Assembly (NCBI RefSeq): GCF_002934455.1
Contig: NZ_PTIR01000001.1
Span: 372,001-436,000, forward strand
Reading direction: 5' to 3'
Source of the DNA: Trinickia symbiotica
Lineage (GTDB): Bacteria; Pseudomonadota; Gammaproteobacteria; Burkholderiales; Burkholderiaceae
DNA: 64,000 bases
The position numbers were made by a program, and so were the translations under genes. Shown here piece after piece: positions 9,071 through 18,542 of this stretch (positions within the stretch are counted from its first letter, which is position 1; each line of letters opens with the position of its first letter). The notes under the pieces are model-generated. The model did no database searches, had not been told where the DNA came from, and worked only from the letters and a program-made list of their open reading frames with translations.

Positions 9071-10171
9071 ATGAGCGAATCGCCAGCAAACTCGCCGATG
9101 ACCGCCGTCGTCTGTCATGCGCCGAACGACTACCGCGTCGAGCGCGTCGAGCGGCCGCGGCCGGGCCGTAATGAGCTCGTCATCCGCATTGCCGCCTGCG
9201 GCATTTGCGCAAGCGATTGCAAATGCTATGCGGGCGCGAAGATGTTCTGGGGCGGGGCCAGCCCGTGGGTGAAGGCACCTGTGATTCCGGGGCATGAGTT
9301 CTTCGGCTACGTGGAAGAGCTTGGGGAAGGCGCGGCCGCGCACTTTGGCGTGAGCATCGGCGAGCGCGTGATCGCCGAGCAGATCGTGCCTTGCTGCAAG
9401 TGCCGATATTGCAAGTCGGGCCAGTACTGGATGTGCGAGGTCCACAATATCTTCGGCTTTCAGCGCGAGGTCGCGGATGGCGGCATGGCCGAGTACATGC
9501 GAATTCCCGCCACGGCGATCGTGCACAAGATTCCGCTCGGGATCTCGCTCGAAGACGCCGCGATCATCGAGCCGCTCGCCTGCGCGATCCACACGGTCAA
9601 CCGCGGCGACATTCAGCTCGACGACGTCGTCGTCATCGCCGGCGCCGGGCCGCTCGGCTTGATGATGACGCAGGTGGCGCATTTGAAGACGCCGAAGAAG
9701 CTCGTCGTCGTCGATCTCGTCGACGAGCGGCTCGCGCTCGCGAGCGAATATGGCGCCGACGTCATCATCAATCGGCGCAAGGACGACGCGATCGCCATCG
9801 TGCGCTCGATTACCGATCAGTACGGGTGCGACGTCTACATCGAAACGACGGGTGCGCCGGCGGGTGTGCCGCAAGGACTCGAGATGATTCGCAAGCTCGG
9901 GCGCTTCGTCGAATTCTCGGTGTTCGGCGAGCAAACATCAGTCGATTGGTCCATCATCGGCGATCGCAAAGAGCTCGACCTACGAGGCGCGCACCTCGGT
10001 CCCTACTGCTACCCGATCGCGATCGATCTGCTCGCGCGCGGGCTCGTGACGTCGAAAGGCATCGTCACGCACGGCTTCTCGCTCGAAGAGTGGGATGAGG
10101 CGATCGAGGTCGCTAACTCTCTCGATTCCATCAAGGTGTTGATGAAGCCGCGGCATAAGGAAAGACACTAG
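9071..10171 (+). CDS. zinc-type alcohol dehydrogenase, erythritol/threitol dehydrogenase-like
   Basis: A 366-residue MDR dehydrogenase. The catalytic zinc Cys is in CGICASDC and the following GHEFFG holds the His/Glu pair. Unlike the neighbouring enzyme, it keeps a structural-zinc cluster, [15 protein letters not shown]. The Rossmann motif GAGPLG is near residue 195. The overall sequence recalls the erythritol/L-threitol dehydrogenase (EltD) group and threonine dehydrogenase-like enzymes; substrate is therefore a C4-C6 polyol at best guess. Last gene of the operon; a noncoding stretch of about 200 bases follows. A second, more distant dehydrogenase in one operon suggests stepwise oxidation or two substrates. 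Confidence 0.85.
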   Translation: MSESPANSPMTAVVCHAPNDYRVERVERPRPGRNELVIRIAACGICASDCKCYAGAKMFWGGASPWVKAPVIPGHEFFGYVEELGEGAAAHFGVSIGERVIAEQIVPCCKCRYCKSGQYWMCEVHNIFGFQREVADGGMAEYMRIPATAIVHKIPLGISLEDAAIIEPLACAIHTVNRGDIQLDDVVVIAGAGPLGLMMTQVAHLKTPKKLVVVDLVDERLALASEYGADVIINRRKDDAIAIVRSITDQYGCDVYIETTGAPAGVPQGLEMIRKLGRFVEFSVFGEQTSVDWSIIGDRKELDLRGAHLGPYCYPIAIDLLARGLVTSKGIVTHGFSLEEWDEAIEVANSLDSIKVLMKPRHKERH

Positions 10172-10376
10172 TGCCCTGTCCCGCATTTGCCTAAACGATC
10201 CCTTATCGATCGCCTCGAAAATCGCAGCAAAACTGTTGCTCTCCCCGTGTAAACCCGCGTGCGGAGAAGGGGACCGGCGCGCCGTAAATACGTGCAGCGG
10301 CGACCGGTGCAGCGCGGTTGCGCACACGCCCATCGGGCCGCCGCCCGGCAACGCAACACGAGCTTTCGAGGTCACG

Positions 10377-11528
10377 ATGATCAAGCTTTCCAACTTCCGC
10401 CTGACGACGCGTATATCGGCGGGCTTCGCCATCATGACGCTGCTCGTGCTCTGCGCAAGCGCTATGGCCATATGGGCAGTCAAGGGCCTCGCAGCCGCGG
10501 CGGCGGCCGCCGACGGGGCGCGAATGGCCGACGCGCTTGTGCCCGTCGTCGGCATCGGCTCTACGATCGCCGTCGCGCTCGGCGCACTCCTCGGCTGGAG
10601 CATTCGGCGCAGCATCAAAGTCCCCGTGGAGAACGTCGTCGCCACGGTCGGCCGCATTGCCAATGGCGACCTCGCGACCAAAATCGAGTCGTCGGGCCGC
10701 GACGAGATCGCCTGGCTCAACTACGAGCTGAACCAGATGCGCAAAAAACTGCAGACGACCATCGCCGACGTGCGGCAATCGGCCGAGACTGTAGCGCAGG
10801 CCTCCAATGAAATTGCCGCGGGCAACAACGATCTCAGCTCGCGCACCGAGCAGCAGGCGCTCAGCTTGCAGCGCACGGCGCACTCGGTTGCGTCGCTGAC
10901 CGACGCCGTCAAGCACAATGCGGATCATGCCAAGCAGGCCAACGAGCTCGTTGCGCTCGCCAGTCAGGTCGCGACCGATGGCGGACGCACGATGACGGAG
11001 GTCGTGACGACGATGAGCGAGATCAACTCCAGCGCGACCAAAATCGGCGACATCATCGGCGTCATCGACAGCATTGCGTTTCAGACGAACATTCTCGCGC
11101 TGAACGCGGCCGTGGAAGCCGCGCGCGCCGGCGAGCAGGGGCGCGGCTTTGCCGTCGTCGCGACGGAAGTGCGCGCGCTCGCGCAGCGCAGCGCGACCGC
11201 CGCGAAGGAGATCAACGAGCTCATCAGCAAGTCCGTCGAGCGAATCGAAGCCGGCGTGCGGCTCGTCGACGTCGCCGGCAAGACGATGGAACAGATCGTG
11301 ACGAGTGTGAAGGAGGCGGCACAGATCATGGGCGAGATCAGCGCCGCGAGCGCCGCACAGCGCTCCGGCATCGAGCAGATTCACGTCGAGATCGCGCAGA
11401 TCGATAACGTCACGCAGCAAAACGCGGCGCTCGTCGAGCAGGCATCGGCCGCGGCCGGCTCGTTGCAGGAGCAGTCTCGCACGCTCGCCGACGCAGTGCG
11501 GATCTTCCAGGTGAAGCAGGCGGGATAG
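10377..11528 (+). CDS. methyl-accepting chemotaxis protein with minimal periplasmic part
   Basis: A 383-residue chemoreceptor. Two membrane helices (about residues 13-35 and 52-75) are separated by only about 16 residues, so the usual ligand-binding domain is missing. A HAMP linker follows (about 76-128, [17 protein letters not shown]), then the long coiled-coil signalling domain with the kinase-contact tip [22 protein letters not shown]-type motif. The start at 10377 has GAGG five bases upstream. It lies alone between the polyol operon and the choline-sulfate locus. It may sense membrane state, energy level or a partner protein, or serve as a signalling adaptor in mixed receptor arrays. Confidence 0.92.
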   Translation: MIKLSNFRLTTRISAGFAIMTLLVLCASAMAIWAVKGLAAAAAAADGARMADALVPVVGIGSTIAVALGALLGWSIRRSIKVPVENVVATVGRIANGDLATKIESSGRDEIAWLNYELNQMRKKLQTTIADVRQSAETVAQASNEIAAGNNDLSSRTEQQALSLQRTAHSVASLTDAVKHNADHAKQANELVALASQVATDGGRTMTEVVTTMSEINSSATKIGDIIGVIDSIAFQTNILALNAAVEAARAGEQGRGFAVVATEVRALAQRSATAAKEINELISKSVERIEAGVRLVDVAGKTMEQIVTSVKEAAQIMGEISAASAAQRSGIEQIHVEIAQIDNVTQQNAALVEQASAAAGSLQEQSRTLADAVRIFQVKQAG

Positions 11529-11558
11529 GACTCGGAGCGCAGACCGCGCGCAGATCGA

Positions 11559-12701
11559 CTAGAAGGAGTGACGCATGCCGATCCGGATATCCGCCTGCGT
11601 CGAGGTGGTGGACGGCGTGAAGCTGTAGCCGATCACCGCGTCCACGCCGCTGGATGCCTTCAGGTAGTCGCCCGAAACATAGACGTCGGTGCGCTTCGAC
11701 AGGAGGTAGTGCATTCCGGCCGAAACCTGATTCCAGTGGTGCCCTTCGAAGCGTGTGTACTGATAACCGCCGATCGCGCTGAAGGCGGGCGTCATTCGCC
11801 AGGACGCACCGCCTTCGAGCACCTGCATGTGCGACGATTCGCCGAACCCCTTGATCGTCGTGTACGAGAAGTTGCCCATCAGGGTCACGGCACCGATCGC
11901 GTAGCTCGAACCGATTCCGAACGTGCCTTGCTTGTCCACCGGGAAAGACGTGCTCGAGTACAAATCGGCAATGGCACCGGTCGCGGGATCCACGCTGACC
12001 GTCGGTTTGCCGAGGAACGTGTGCGTGCCGATCATCGCATAAGGATCGAACGCGTAAATGCCATGCGGATTGTTCAACTGAGTATAAGCCGCACCGATCG
12101 TGAAGTTTCCGTGCGCATAGTGGGCGCCGACACTGTACGCGCTATCCTCGTGAAAGTTGCCCGCCACGCCGCCGAAGGACCACATGCCTCCGAACTTCAG
12201 GCCGCTGATGTCCTTCGAGAGGAACTTGATCGAATTCGGCAGCCGATCGCCATTGAAACGGTCGAAGTCGCCCTGATGGATGGCGTAGCCGCTTGCCCAG
12301 GCGGAGACGTTGTAGAGGAATACCATCTCCTCGGTCATATCGAGCTGATTGCCGAGCGATAAGGTGCCCCACTGGTTCGATAGGCCCACATAGGCTTGTC
12401 GCCCGAACTCGGCACCGCCGAACGCGAGCTTGCCGGTGCCGAGCCTGAAGCCGCTTTCGAGCGCGAACACCGCGGAGAGGCCGCCGCCGAGGTCTTCGGT
12501 GCCTGTCAGCCCCCAGCGGTTGCCGTATGAAACACCATCGTCGAACTTGATCACGTGTGAGCCGCCACTGTTGTTCACGTAGGTGATACCGGCGTCGAGA
12601 ATGCCGTACAGCGTGACGCTGCTTTGGGCGTGGCTAAAAGTCGGTATGGATGCCAGGGCCAATGCAAGGCCGAATGATATCGGGGCAGGTAGTCGATTCA
12701 T
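11559..12701 (-). CDS. Gram-negative outer-membrane porin (Burkholderia/Neisseria type)
   Basis: A 380-residue trimeric porin homologue. It has a signal peptide (about residues 1-22, ending SHAQ), the typical mature start SSVTLYGILDAGI, many short beta strands, and a C-terminal Phe (IGMRHSF) as needed for outer-membrane insertion. Its ATG overlaps the choX stop codon in an ATGA arrangement, so it is translationally coupled to the choline-binding protein gene. This suggests it admits choline sulfate, choline or related solutes across the outer membrane, which is inference from position. Confidence 0.92.
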   Translation of the reverse strand: MNRLPAPISFGLALALASIPTFSHAQSSVTLYGILDAGITYVNNSGGSHVIKFDDGVSYGNRWGLTGTEDLGGGLSAVFALESGFRLGTGKLAFGGAEFGRQAYVGLSNQWGTLSLGNQLDMTEEMVFLYNVSAWASGYAIHQGDFDRFNGDRLPNSIKFLSKDISGLKFGGMWSFGGVAGNFHEDSAYSVGAHYAHGNFTIGAAYTQLNNPHGIYAFDPYAMIGTHTFLGKPTVSVDPATGAIADLYSSTSFPVDKQGTFGIGSSYAIGAVTLMGNFSYTTIKGFGESSHMQVLEGGASWRMTPAFSAIGGYQYTRFEGHHWNQVSAGMHYLLSKRTDVYVSGDYLKASSGVDAVIGYSFTPSTTSTQADIRIGMRHSF

Positions 12702-13675
12702 TTTTGTTTGCTCTCGCCAAGCGCAGCCTTGACTGCCTGCAATCCGTCGGCGCCCGTGGCCGTCGTCACGCCGTCGAGCCAAGGTCCGAGCAGGTTCGTA
12801 TGAGCCTTGAGGGCATCGAGGGCGGCAGTGTTCACGTTGACCTTGTTCAACAGCACGTCGGCGATGATCTGATTTTCGAGCTCGACATTGAACGTCAATT
12901 GCCTGAACAGCTTTCCGAGGTTCGCGCACTGCCCCGCGAAGCCGGCGCGCGTCACCGTGTTCACCGTCGCGCCGCCATAATCAGGTCCAAAATACGCGTC
13001 GCCGCCCGACAGGTAGGCCAGATGAAACTTCGTGTTCATCACGTGCGGCTCCCACGCCAGAAACACGATCCACTTCTTGTCGCGAACCGCGCGTTCGACC
13101 TGGGTCAGCATCGCGGTCTCGCTCGACGCGACGAGCGACCAACGGCCGAGCTCGAACGCCTTGTCGCCGATCATTTTCGTGATGTTTTGGTTGGCGGGGG
13201 CGCCCGGCTCGATGCCGTAGATCTTGTCGCCGAATTGCTCGCCATGCTTCGCGAGATCGGCAAACGAATGGACCCCGGCCGCCGCGACGTAATCGGGTAC
13301 CGCGAGCGTGAACTTTGCACCGGTCAGATTGGCGTGCAGCACATCGATCGAGCGCTCGGCAATGAACGGTCTCACGAGTGGGGCCTGTGCCGGCATCCAG
13401 TTGCCGAGGAACACGTCGACCTGCCCTTTCTTCAAGCCTTCGTAGGTGATCGGCACCGAAAGGTTGGCGACGCTCTGGCGATAACCGAGCGCCTTCAGCA
13501 GCACACCTGTCACGGCGTTGGTCGCGTCGATATCGGTCCACCCGGGATCGGCCATGCGAACTTCGGTGCAACTGCCCGGCTCCGCCGCGCGCGTCGCGAG
13601 CGTGGGCAACACCGCGGCCACGAACAATATCGCGGATACGATGCTCCTCGCCCAGTGGCGTTCGTTTCGTTTCAT
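12698..13675 (-). CDS. choX: choline ABC transporter substrate-binding protein ChoX
   Basis: A 325-residue periplasmic binding protein of the ProX/OpuAC family, with a signal peptide to about residue 31 (LPTLATRAAE). The sequence closely resembles ChoX, with aromatic cage residues likely among PGWTDIDATN, GNWMPAQ and the AWEPHVMN segment. It lies 66 bases downstream of betC and overlaps the porin gene start. The ChoV and ChoW partners are not adjacent, so it would have to work with a transporter encoded elsewhere. With betC it implies import of choline for osmoprotection or as a carbon, nitrogen and sulfur source. Confidence 0.9.
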   Translation of the reverse strand: MKRNERHWARSIVSAILFVAAVLPTLATRAAEPGSCTEVRMADPGWTDIDATNAVTGVLLKALGYRQSVANLSVPITYEGLKKGQVDVFLGNWMPAQAPLVRPFIAERSIDVLHANLTGAKFTLAVPDYVAAAGVHSFADLAKHGEQFGDKIYGIEPGAPANQNITKMIGDKAFELGRWSLVASSETAMLTQVERAVRDKKWIVFLAWEPHVMNTKFHLAYLSGGDAYFGPDYGGATVNTVTRAGFAGQCANLGKLFRQLTFNVELENQIIADVLLNKVNVNTAALDALKAHTNLLGPWLDGVTTATGADGLQAVKAALGESKQK

Positions 13676-13741
13676 TTCCGCTCCTGCGTGGGGTTGTTTT
13701 CACTACGTCTAGATTGGGGTTCCGTTGGGGCCGGCAGTCGG

Positions 13742-15283
13742 TTACTCGCGCACGACGCGAGGAAAGCGCGCCATCGCTTCCAGCGTGTCCAGTTCAATGT
13801 GATTGCGCATGTAGCGTTGGCTCGCGTCGGTGAACGGCTGCCAGTCCCACGACTGAATTCGTCCTTGTGTCGTCGCCGCGTAATGGAAACGCCGCCGGCG
13901 CTGGCTCACGCTGACCTCCCGATGCAACGCGTCGAGATCCCAACGCTGCGCGACTTCCGCGCGGAATGCCGCGACGCGTGGCGCGTGCGCCGGACTCCGC
14001 GCTAGATTGACGAGCTCGAGCGGGTCGGCCTCGACGTCGAACAGTTGATCGGGATCCGCCTGTGTATGGATGAACTTGTACGGCCCGCGTCGGATCATCA
14101 CGATCGGTGCGATGGCGCCTTCGGCGAGATATTCGCCGAATGTTTCGTCATGTCCGCCATCGTTGCGCAAATGCGGTACGAGGCTGCGGCCGTCCACCGG
14201 ATCGGGCCATGCAGTCTCGCGCGCACCGGTTGCCAGCTCGACGAGCGTCGGCAGCAGATCGATCGTCGAAACGGATTCGGCCACCCTGTGCGGCGCGAAC
14301 TGCGTCGGCGCGTGCACGATCAGCGGTACGCGCGCCGCGTTCTCGAAGAACGTCATCTTGTACCAGAGGCCTCGCTCGCCGAGCATGTCGCCGTGGTCCG
14401 ACGTAACGATGACGATGGTGTCGTCGGCAAATCCCGTTGCCTCGAGTGCGTCGAGCATCGCGCCGAACTGCGCATCCACGTATGAAAGCGCTCCATAGTA
14501 CGCACGGCGTGCATGGCGGATTTGAACTTCGGTGGGCGGTGTACGGTCGTTCTCGCAGACGTGTCTCAGCCGCTTCGAATGCGCGTCGCTCTCGTCGTAG
14601 CCGAGCGTCACGCGCGGCAGATCGATGTCCTCGTCGCGATAGAGGTTCCAGAACGGCAATGGAATCGCGTACGGATCGTGAGGATGCGTCAGCGAAGCGA
14701 CCAGACAGAACGGCCGCAGATCGCTGCCTGCCTGACGTTCGCGTGCCATGTCGTAGAGCTTCTGCCGCACGGTGAACGTCACTTCGTCGTCGAAATCGAG
14801 CTGGTTGGTCCGCACGCACGGACCGGCATCGAGCACCGAGCTCATGTTGTGGTACCAGCTCGGCCGAGCTTCGGGCCGGTCCCAGTCGGGCACCCAGCCG
14901 AAATCCGCGGGATAAATGTCGGTCGTCAGGCGCTCTTCGAAACCGTGTAGCTGGTCGGGGCCGCAGAAATGCATCTTGCCGGACAGTACGGTGCGGTAGC
15001 CGGCCGCGCGCAGATAATGGGCGAACGTTAGGGTTTGGGCGGGGAATTCGGCGGCGTTGTCATAGGCGCCGATCTTCGACGGCAGCTTGCCCGCCATCAG
15101 CGCAAAGCGCGACGGCGCGCAAAGCGGACTCGCGCAGTAGGCCGAGTCGAACACGACGCCGCCGCGCGCGAGCGCATCGATGCGCGGCGTCTTCGAGACG
15201 GTGTTGCCATACGACCGTAACGACGAGGTCGTCATCTGGTCCGCCATCAGGATGAGGATATTTTTTCTCGCGCTGGGATTCAT
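13742..15283 (-). CDS. betC: choline-sulfatase
   Basis: A 513-residue type I sulfatase hydrolysing choline-O-sulfate to choline and sulfate in the cytoplasm. The N-terminal metal site reads ILILMADQMT. The sulfatase signature C55-A-P-S-R59 contains the Cys converted to formylglycine, and SDHGDMLGERG holds further metal ligands. The C-terminal region (SQRRRRFHYAAT, SWDWQPFTDASQRYMRN) is characteristic of BetC. Length matches the family. It heads a betC-choX-porin operon and is divergent from a LysR-type gene, the usual arrangement for choline-sulfate use. The betAB genes that would turn choline into glycine betaine are not in the window. Confidence 0.95.
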   Translation of the reverse strand: MNPSARKNILILMADQMTTSSLRSYGNTVSKTPRIDALARGGVVFDSAYCASPLCAPSRFALMAGKLPSKIGAYDNAAEFPAQTLTFAHYLRAAGYRTVLSGKMHFCGPDQLHGFEERLTTDIYPADFGWVPDWDRPEARPSWYHNMSSVLDAGPCVRTNQLDFDDEVTFTVRQKLYDMARERQAGSDLRPFCLVASLTHPHDPYAIPLPFWNLYRDEDIDLPRVTLGYDESDAHSKRLRHVCENDRTPPTEVQIRHARRAYYGALSYVDAQFGAMLDALEATGFADDTIVIVTSDHGDMLGERGLWYKMTFFENAARVPLIVHAPTQFAPHRVAESVSTIDLLPTLVELATGARETAWPDPVDGRSLVPHLRNDGGHDETFGEYLAEGAIAPIVMIRRGPYKFIHTQADPDQLFDVEADPLELVNLARSPAHAPRVAAFRAEVAQRWDLDALHREVSVSQRRRRFHYAATTQGRIQSWDWQPFTDASQRYMRNHIELDTLEAMARFPRVVRE

Positions 15284-15463
15284 GAACGAGGCCGATTAGA
15301 ATCAGTTGCGAAACGGGGTGCACTCGCGGGCAGTCTTTGCCGTGCCTGCCGACTGCACCCGCCGCTCGATCCGCGCTGCGTCCCGAGCGAGTGAGATCAA
15401 ATATGTCGGCTCATTAATCGCGTGTGAAGTCGCCCACAACTTATGGCCCTATTAGGTGCGCTT

Positions 15464-16405
15464 ATGTCTGGACACGATCGTTTGCCGCCGATGCAAGCGC
15501 TCTCCGTCTTCGAGTCCGCGGCGCGACTGGCAAGCTTCAGCGCGGCCGCGCGTGAGCTCGATTCGACGCAGCCGGCGGTCAGCCAGCGCATCGTCCAGCT
15601 CGAGGCGGACCTCGGGGCACCGCTATTCGAACGCGGTCACCGCGGCGTAACGCTGACGCCCGAAGGTGAGCGCCTGTACGAGGCCGTCCGCCACAGCTTC
15701 ACGAGGATTCGCGATGCCGTGGCCGACATTCGATCGAGGCGCGCCAAGGGCGCGCTGACGATTCTCACGGACGCCGGCTTCGCCACTTACTGGCTGATGC
15801 CGCGCCTCACCGGCCTGAGGCGCTCGATGCCGGATCTCGACGTGAAGGTGGTCACATCGCAGCATGCGTTCGACCCTCGCCGCGACCGCGCGGACGTCGC
15901 GATTGCGTTCGGGGACGGCGATTGGTCGCCCTGCACGGCGACGCGCCTCTTTCCCGAGCAGGTGATTCCGGTCTGCTCGCCCGCGTTTCGCGCGGCACAT
16001 TCGTCGCTCGCCGCACCCGCGGATCTGCGCGCCCTTCCGTTGCTGCATGTGCAGCCGACCGAGCCCAAGCGCTGGCTGGACTGGAACGGCTGGTTCAACG
16101 CTTATGGCATTGCCGCGCCGCCCGACGAACATGGCTTGACGTTCAACAGCTACGCGCTGGTCATGCACGCGGCACTGACCCATCAAGGCGTGGCGCTCGG
16201 CTGGTCGCCGCTCGTCGATGAGCTCATTGCGACCGGCCAGCTCGTGGCGCTCTTCGATACGCCTGTCACGACGCCGCGGGGGTATTTTCTGGTCTGCCCT
16301 CCCGCGCGCCCCGAAGCGCCCGCGGCGCCGGCTTTCCGGCGATGGCTCTTCGCGGCTTGCGCGGCCGACGGGGCGTTCAATGCGGTCGCGCGCGTGCCAA
16401 TTTGA
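15464..16405 (+). CDS. LysR-family regulator of choline-sulfate utilisation
   Basis: A 313-residue LysR-type regulator. The N-terminal winged helix is at about residues 9-66 (MQALSVFESAARLASFSAAA..STQPAVSQRIVQLE), followed by the two-lobed effector domain. It is divergent from betC across about 180 bases, the usual position of the choline-sulfate regulator, so choline sulfate or choline is the likely inducer. ATG at 15464 is preferred because AGGT precedes it at good spacing; the upstream ATG at 15443 has no clear site. No T-N11-A box could be fixed with confidence in the shared gap. Confidence 0.88.
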   Translation: MSGHDRLPPMQALSVFESAARLASFSAAARELDSTQPAVSQRIVQLEADLGAPLFERGHRGVTLTPEGERLYEAVRHSFTRIRDAVADIRSRRAKGALTILTDAGFATYWLMPRLTGLRRSMPDLDVKVVTSQHAFDPRRDRADVAIAFGDGDWSPCTATRLFPEQVIPVCSPAFRAAHSSLAAPADLRALPLLHVQPTEPKRWLDWNGWFNAYGIAAPPDEHGLTFNSYALVMHAALTHQGVALGWSPLVDELIATGQLVALFDTPVTTPRGYFLVCPPARPEAPAAPAFRRWLFAACAADGAFNAVARVPI

Positions 16406-17193
16406 TTTCGACGTCACTTTCGCCGCGAGAGGTTCGCGCCACGCGACGCGTCAATGCATCCTATCTAATGCGGCTATTTAATCGTCGAAGCGATCAAAAA
16501 AAACCGAATTATCGCCTAGGCGAGATGCGTCGTTTCGTCTTGACTCCCGAATTTAATTGCGCATTTCTTTCCTCGGCACGTCGGACCGCGAGGAGTCTGT
16601 AGTAGCTTCAGCAGACACTTGGCAACGTTTTCTCTCACAACGCATTTGACGACTTTTTTAGAGCTCGTATATGCTCGAAATACGTTGCCTTTGTCGAGGT
16701 CATCGTGAGAGCCCGAGGTCCTTTGATTAGATGGAACCGCACTCAGCCAGCGAGGTATCTTCGCGGCGATTGCGCCACAGCCGACGGCAGCAGCCGCACG
16801 CCTGAATTTCGCCGGTGTTCGTCCGTCTCCACCGTCCTGTCCCGTCGCTGCGTGCGGCGCCACAACGTCGTTTCGTCCCGCGCATTCGTGGCCGTCGATA
16901 AGGACGGCGTCGCCTCGCTGCTGCCGTAGCGTCTCCTTCGCCCCCCCTTCCCTTCGCTGTACGCCCGGCGCAGGGCATCGGCGCGCACATCGCCTGACGG
17001 CCAGCCGGCGCGATCGATCCGTGCCGAACGTCTGGCTTTTCGCCACACGCGGCACCGTCCGCTGACGCGGCGTGCATGCTCCCATTCCCGGCACCACGCG
17101 TTTCGCGCGTTGCCGCGGAGTCGCGTCGCCCCACGCTCGGCCTCAGGGCCTTGGGCGATGCGAGCCGGCACCATCAAACCAACGAGAACGATC
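16406..17193. other. long intergenic region before the glutamine synthetase-like gene
   Basis: This 788-bp stretch has no recognisable protein. The first 250 bases are AT-richer than the surroundings, with runs of A (near 16498) and T (near 16652), and they contain a possible promoter at 16646-16673. The rest is GC-rich. If the promoter is right, the following gene has a leader of about 510 bases, which could hold regulatory RNA, but I could not recognise a known riboswitch. Confidence 0.5.
16646..16673 (+). promoter_or_regulatory. possible sigma-70 promoter upstream of the glutamine synthetase-like gene
   Basis: TTGACG (16646-16651) and TATATG (16668-16673) are spaced 16 bases apart inside an AT-rich segment that stands out from its surroundings. 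It would start transcription near 16680, about 510 bases before the coding start at 17194. The long distance lowers confidence. Confidence 0.35.
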
Positions 17194-18528
17194 ATGTACG
17201 ACATCGATGAATTCCTGAGAAAGCACCACGTCACCGAGATCGAGGCGATCATCCCCGACATGGCTGGCATCGCACGCGGCAAGATCATCCCGCGCAGCAA
17301 GTTCGAGTCGGGCGAGGCGATGCGCTTGCCGCAGGCCGTGATGATCCAGACGGTCACGGGCGACTACCCGGACGATAGCAGCCTCACCGGCGTAACGGAC
17401 CCCGACATGGTCTGTGTGCCCGACCCGTCGACGATTCGGATGATTCCGTGGGCTGTCGACCCGACCGCGCAAGTCATCCACGACTGCGTCCACTTCGACG
17501 GCACGCCGGTCGCGATCTCGCCGCGTCATGTGTTGCGAAGCGTGCTCGAGCACTATGAAGCGAAGGGCTGGAAGCCCGTCGTCGCACCGGAGCTCGAGTT
17601 CTATCTCGTCGACATGAACAAAGACCCGGACTTGCCGCTGCGCCCGCCCGTCGGTCGCACGGGTCGAGCGGAAACCGGGCGGCAGGCCTATTCCATTGAA
17701 GCCGTCAACGAGTTCGATCCGCTCTTCGAAGATATCTATGAGTACTGCGAGATCCAGGAGCTCGAGGTCGATACGCTGATTCACGAGGTAGGCGCGGCGC
17801 AGATGGAAATCAATTTCCTTCATGGCGATCCGCTCCATCTCGCCGATCGTGTATTCCTGTTCAAGCGCACCGTGCGCGAGGCGGCATTGCGTCATCACAT
17901 GTATGCGACGTTCATGGCCAAGCCCATGGAAGGCGAGCCCGGTTCGGCGATGCACGTGCATCAAAGCCTCATCGACAAGGAGACCGGACGCAACCTCTTT
18001 ACCAGCGGCAGCGGCGAGCCGACCGAGATCTTCTATAGCTACCTCGCCGGCCTGCAAAAGTACACGCCCGCGCTCATGCCGATTTTCGCGCCCTACATCA
18101 ACTCGTATCGCCGCCTGTCTCGCTTCATGGCCGCACCGATCAACGTCCAATGGGGCTACGACAATCGCACCGTCGGCTTTCGCATTCCACATTCGGCGCC
18201 GGCGGCGCGCCGGATCGAGAATCGGATACCGGGCGTGGACTGCAACCCCTATCTCGTGATCGCGGCCACGCTTGCGGCCGGCTATCTCGGCATCACGCAG
18301 CGTCTCACGCCGACGGAGCCGCTTGCGAGCAATGGTTATCGGATGCCATATCAGCTGCCGCGCAACCTCGAGGAAGGCCTGACGCTGATGGCCACATGCG
18401 AGCCGCTCGCGGGGATCCTCGGCGAGCCGTTCGTCAAAGCCTATCTGGTGCTGAAGGAGACCGAGTACGACGCGTTCTTCCGCGTGATCAGCTCTTGGGA
18501 ACGCAGGCATCTGCTGCTCAACGTCTAA
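17194..18528 (+). CDS. glutamine synthetase family protein (gamma-glutamylpolyamine synthetase, PuuA-like)
   Basis: A 444-residue member of the GlnA fold that ligates glutamate to an amine with ATP. The beta-grasp N-terminus includes DMAGIARGKIIPR, the catalytic domain begins near YEAKGWKPVVAPELEFYLVD, and metal and glutamate-binding motifs HEVGAAQMEINF, GSAMHVHQS and NRTVGFRIPHS are present. It is shorter than housekeeping GlnA (about 470) and lacks an obvious adenylylation-loop Tyr motif, as in polyamine gamma-glutamylating enzymes. The next gene, 14 bases on, is a class III aminotransferase, supporting a polyamine or amino-alcohol catabolic role. Ethanolamine-type relatives are an alternative. 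Confidence 0.83.
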   Translation: MYDIDEFLRKHHVTEIEAIIPDMAGIARGKIIPRSKFESGEAMRLPQAVMIQTVTGDYPDDSSLTGVTDPDMVCVPDPSTIRMIPWAVDPTAQVIHDCVHFDGTPVAISPRHVLRSVLEHYEAKGWKPVVAPELEFYLVDMNKDPDLPLRPPVGRTGRAETGRQAYSIEAVNEFDPLFEDIYEYCEIQELEVDTLIHEVGAAQMEINFLHGDPLHLADRVFLFKRTVREAALRHHMYATFMAKPMEGEPGSAMHVHQSLIDKETGRNLFTSGSGEPTEIFYSYLAGLQKYTPALMPIFAPYINSYRRLSRFMAAPINVQWGYDNRTVGFRIPHSAPAARRIENRIPGVDCNPYLVIAATLAAGYLGITQRLTPTEPLASNGYRMPYQLPRNLEEGLTLMATCEPLAGILGEPFVKAYLVLKETEYDAFFRVISSWERRHLLLNV

Positions 18529-18542
18529 GCGAAGGAACCCAA

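Noticed and set aside
7907-9934. A very long antisense open frame over the two polyol dehydrogenases
   Set aside because: It mirrors two clearly conserved genes, is dominated by Arg, Asp and His as in GC-rich antisense frames, and has no recognisable domain or ribosome site.
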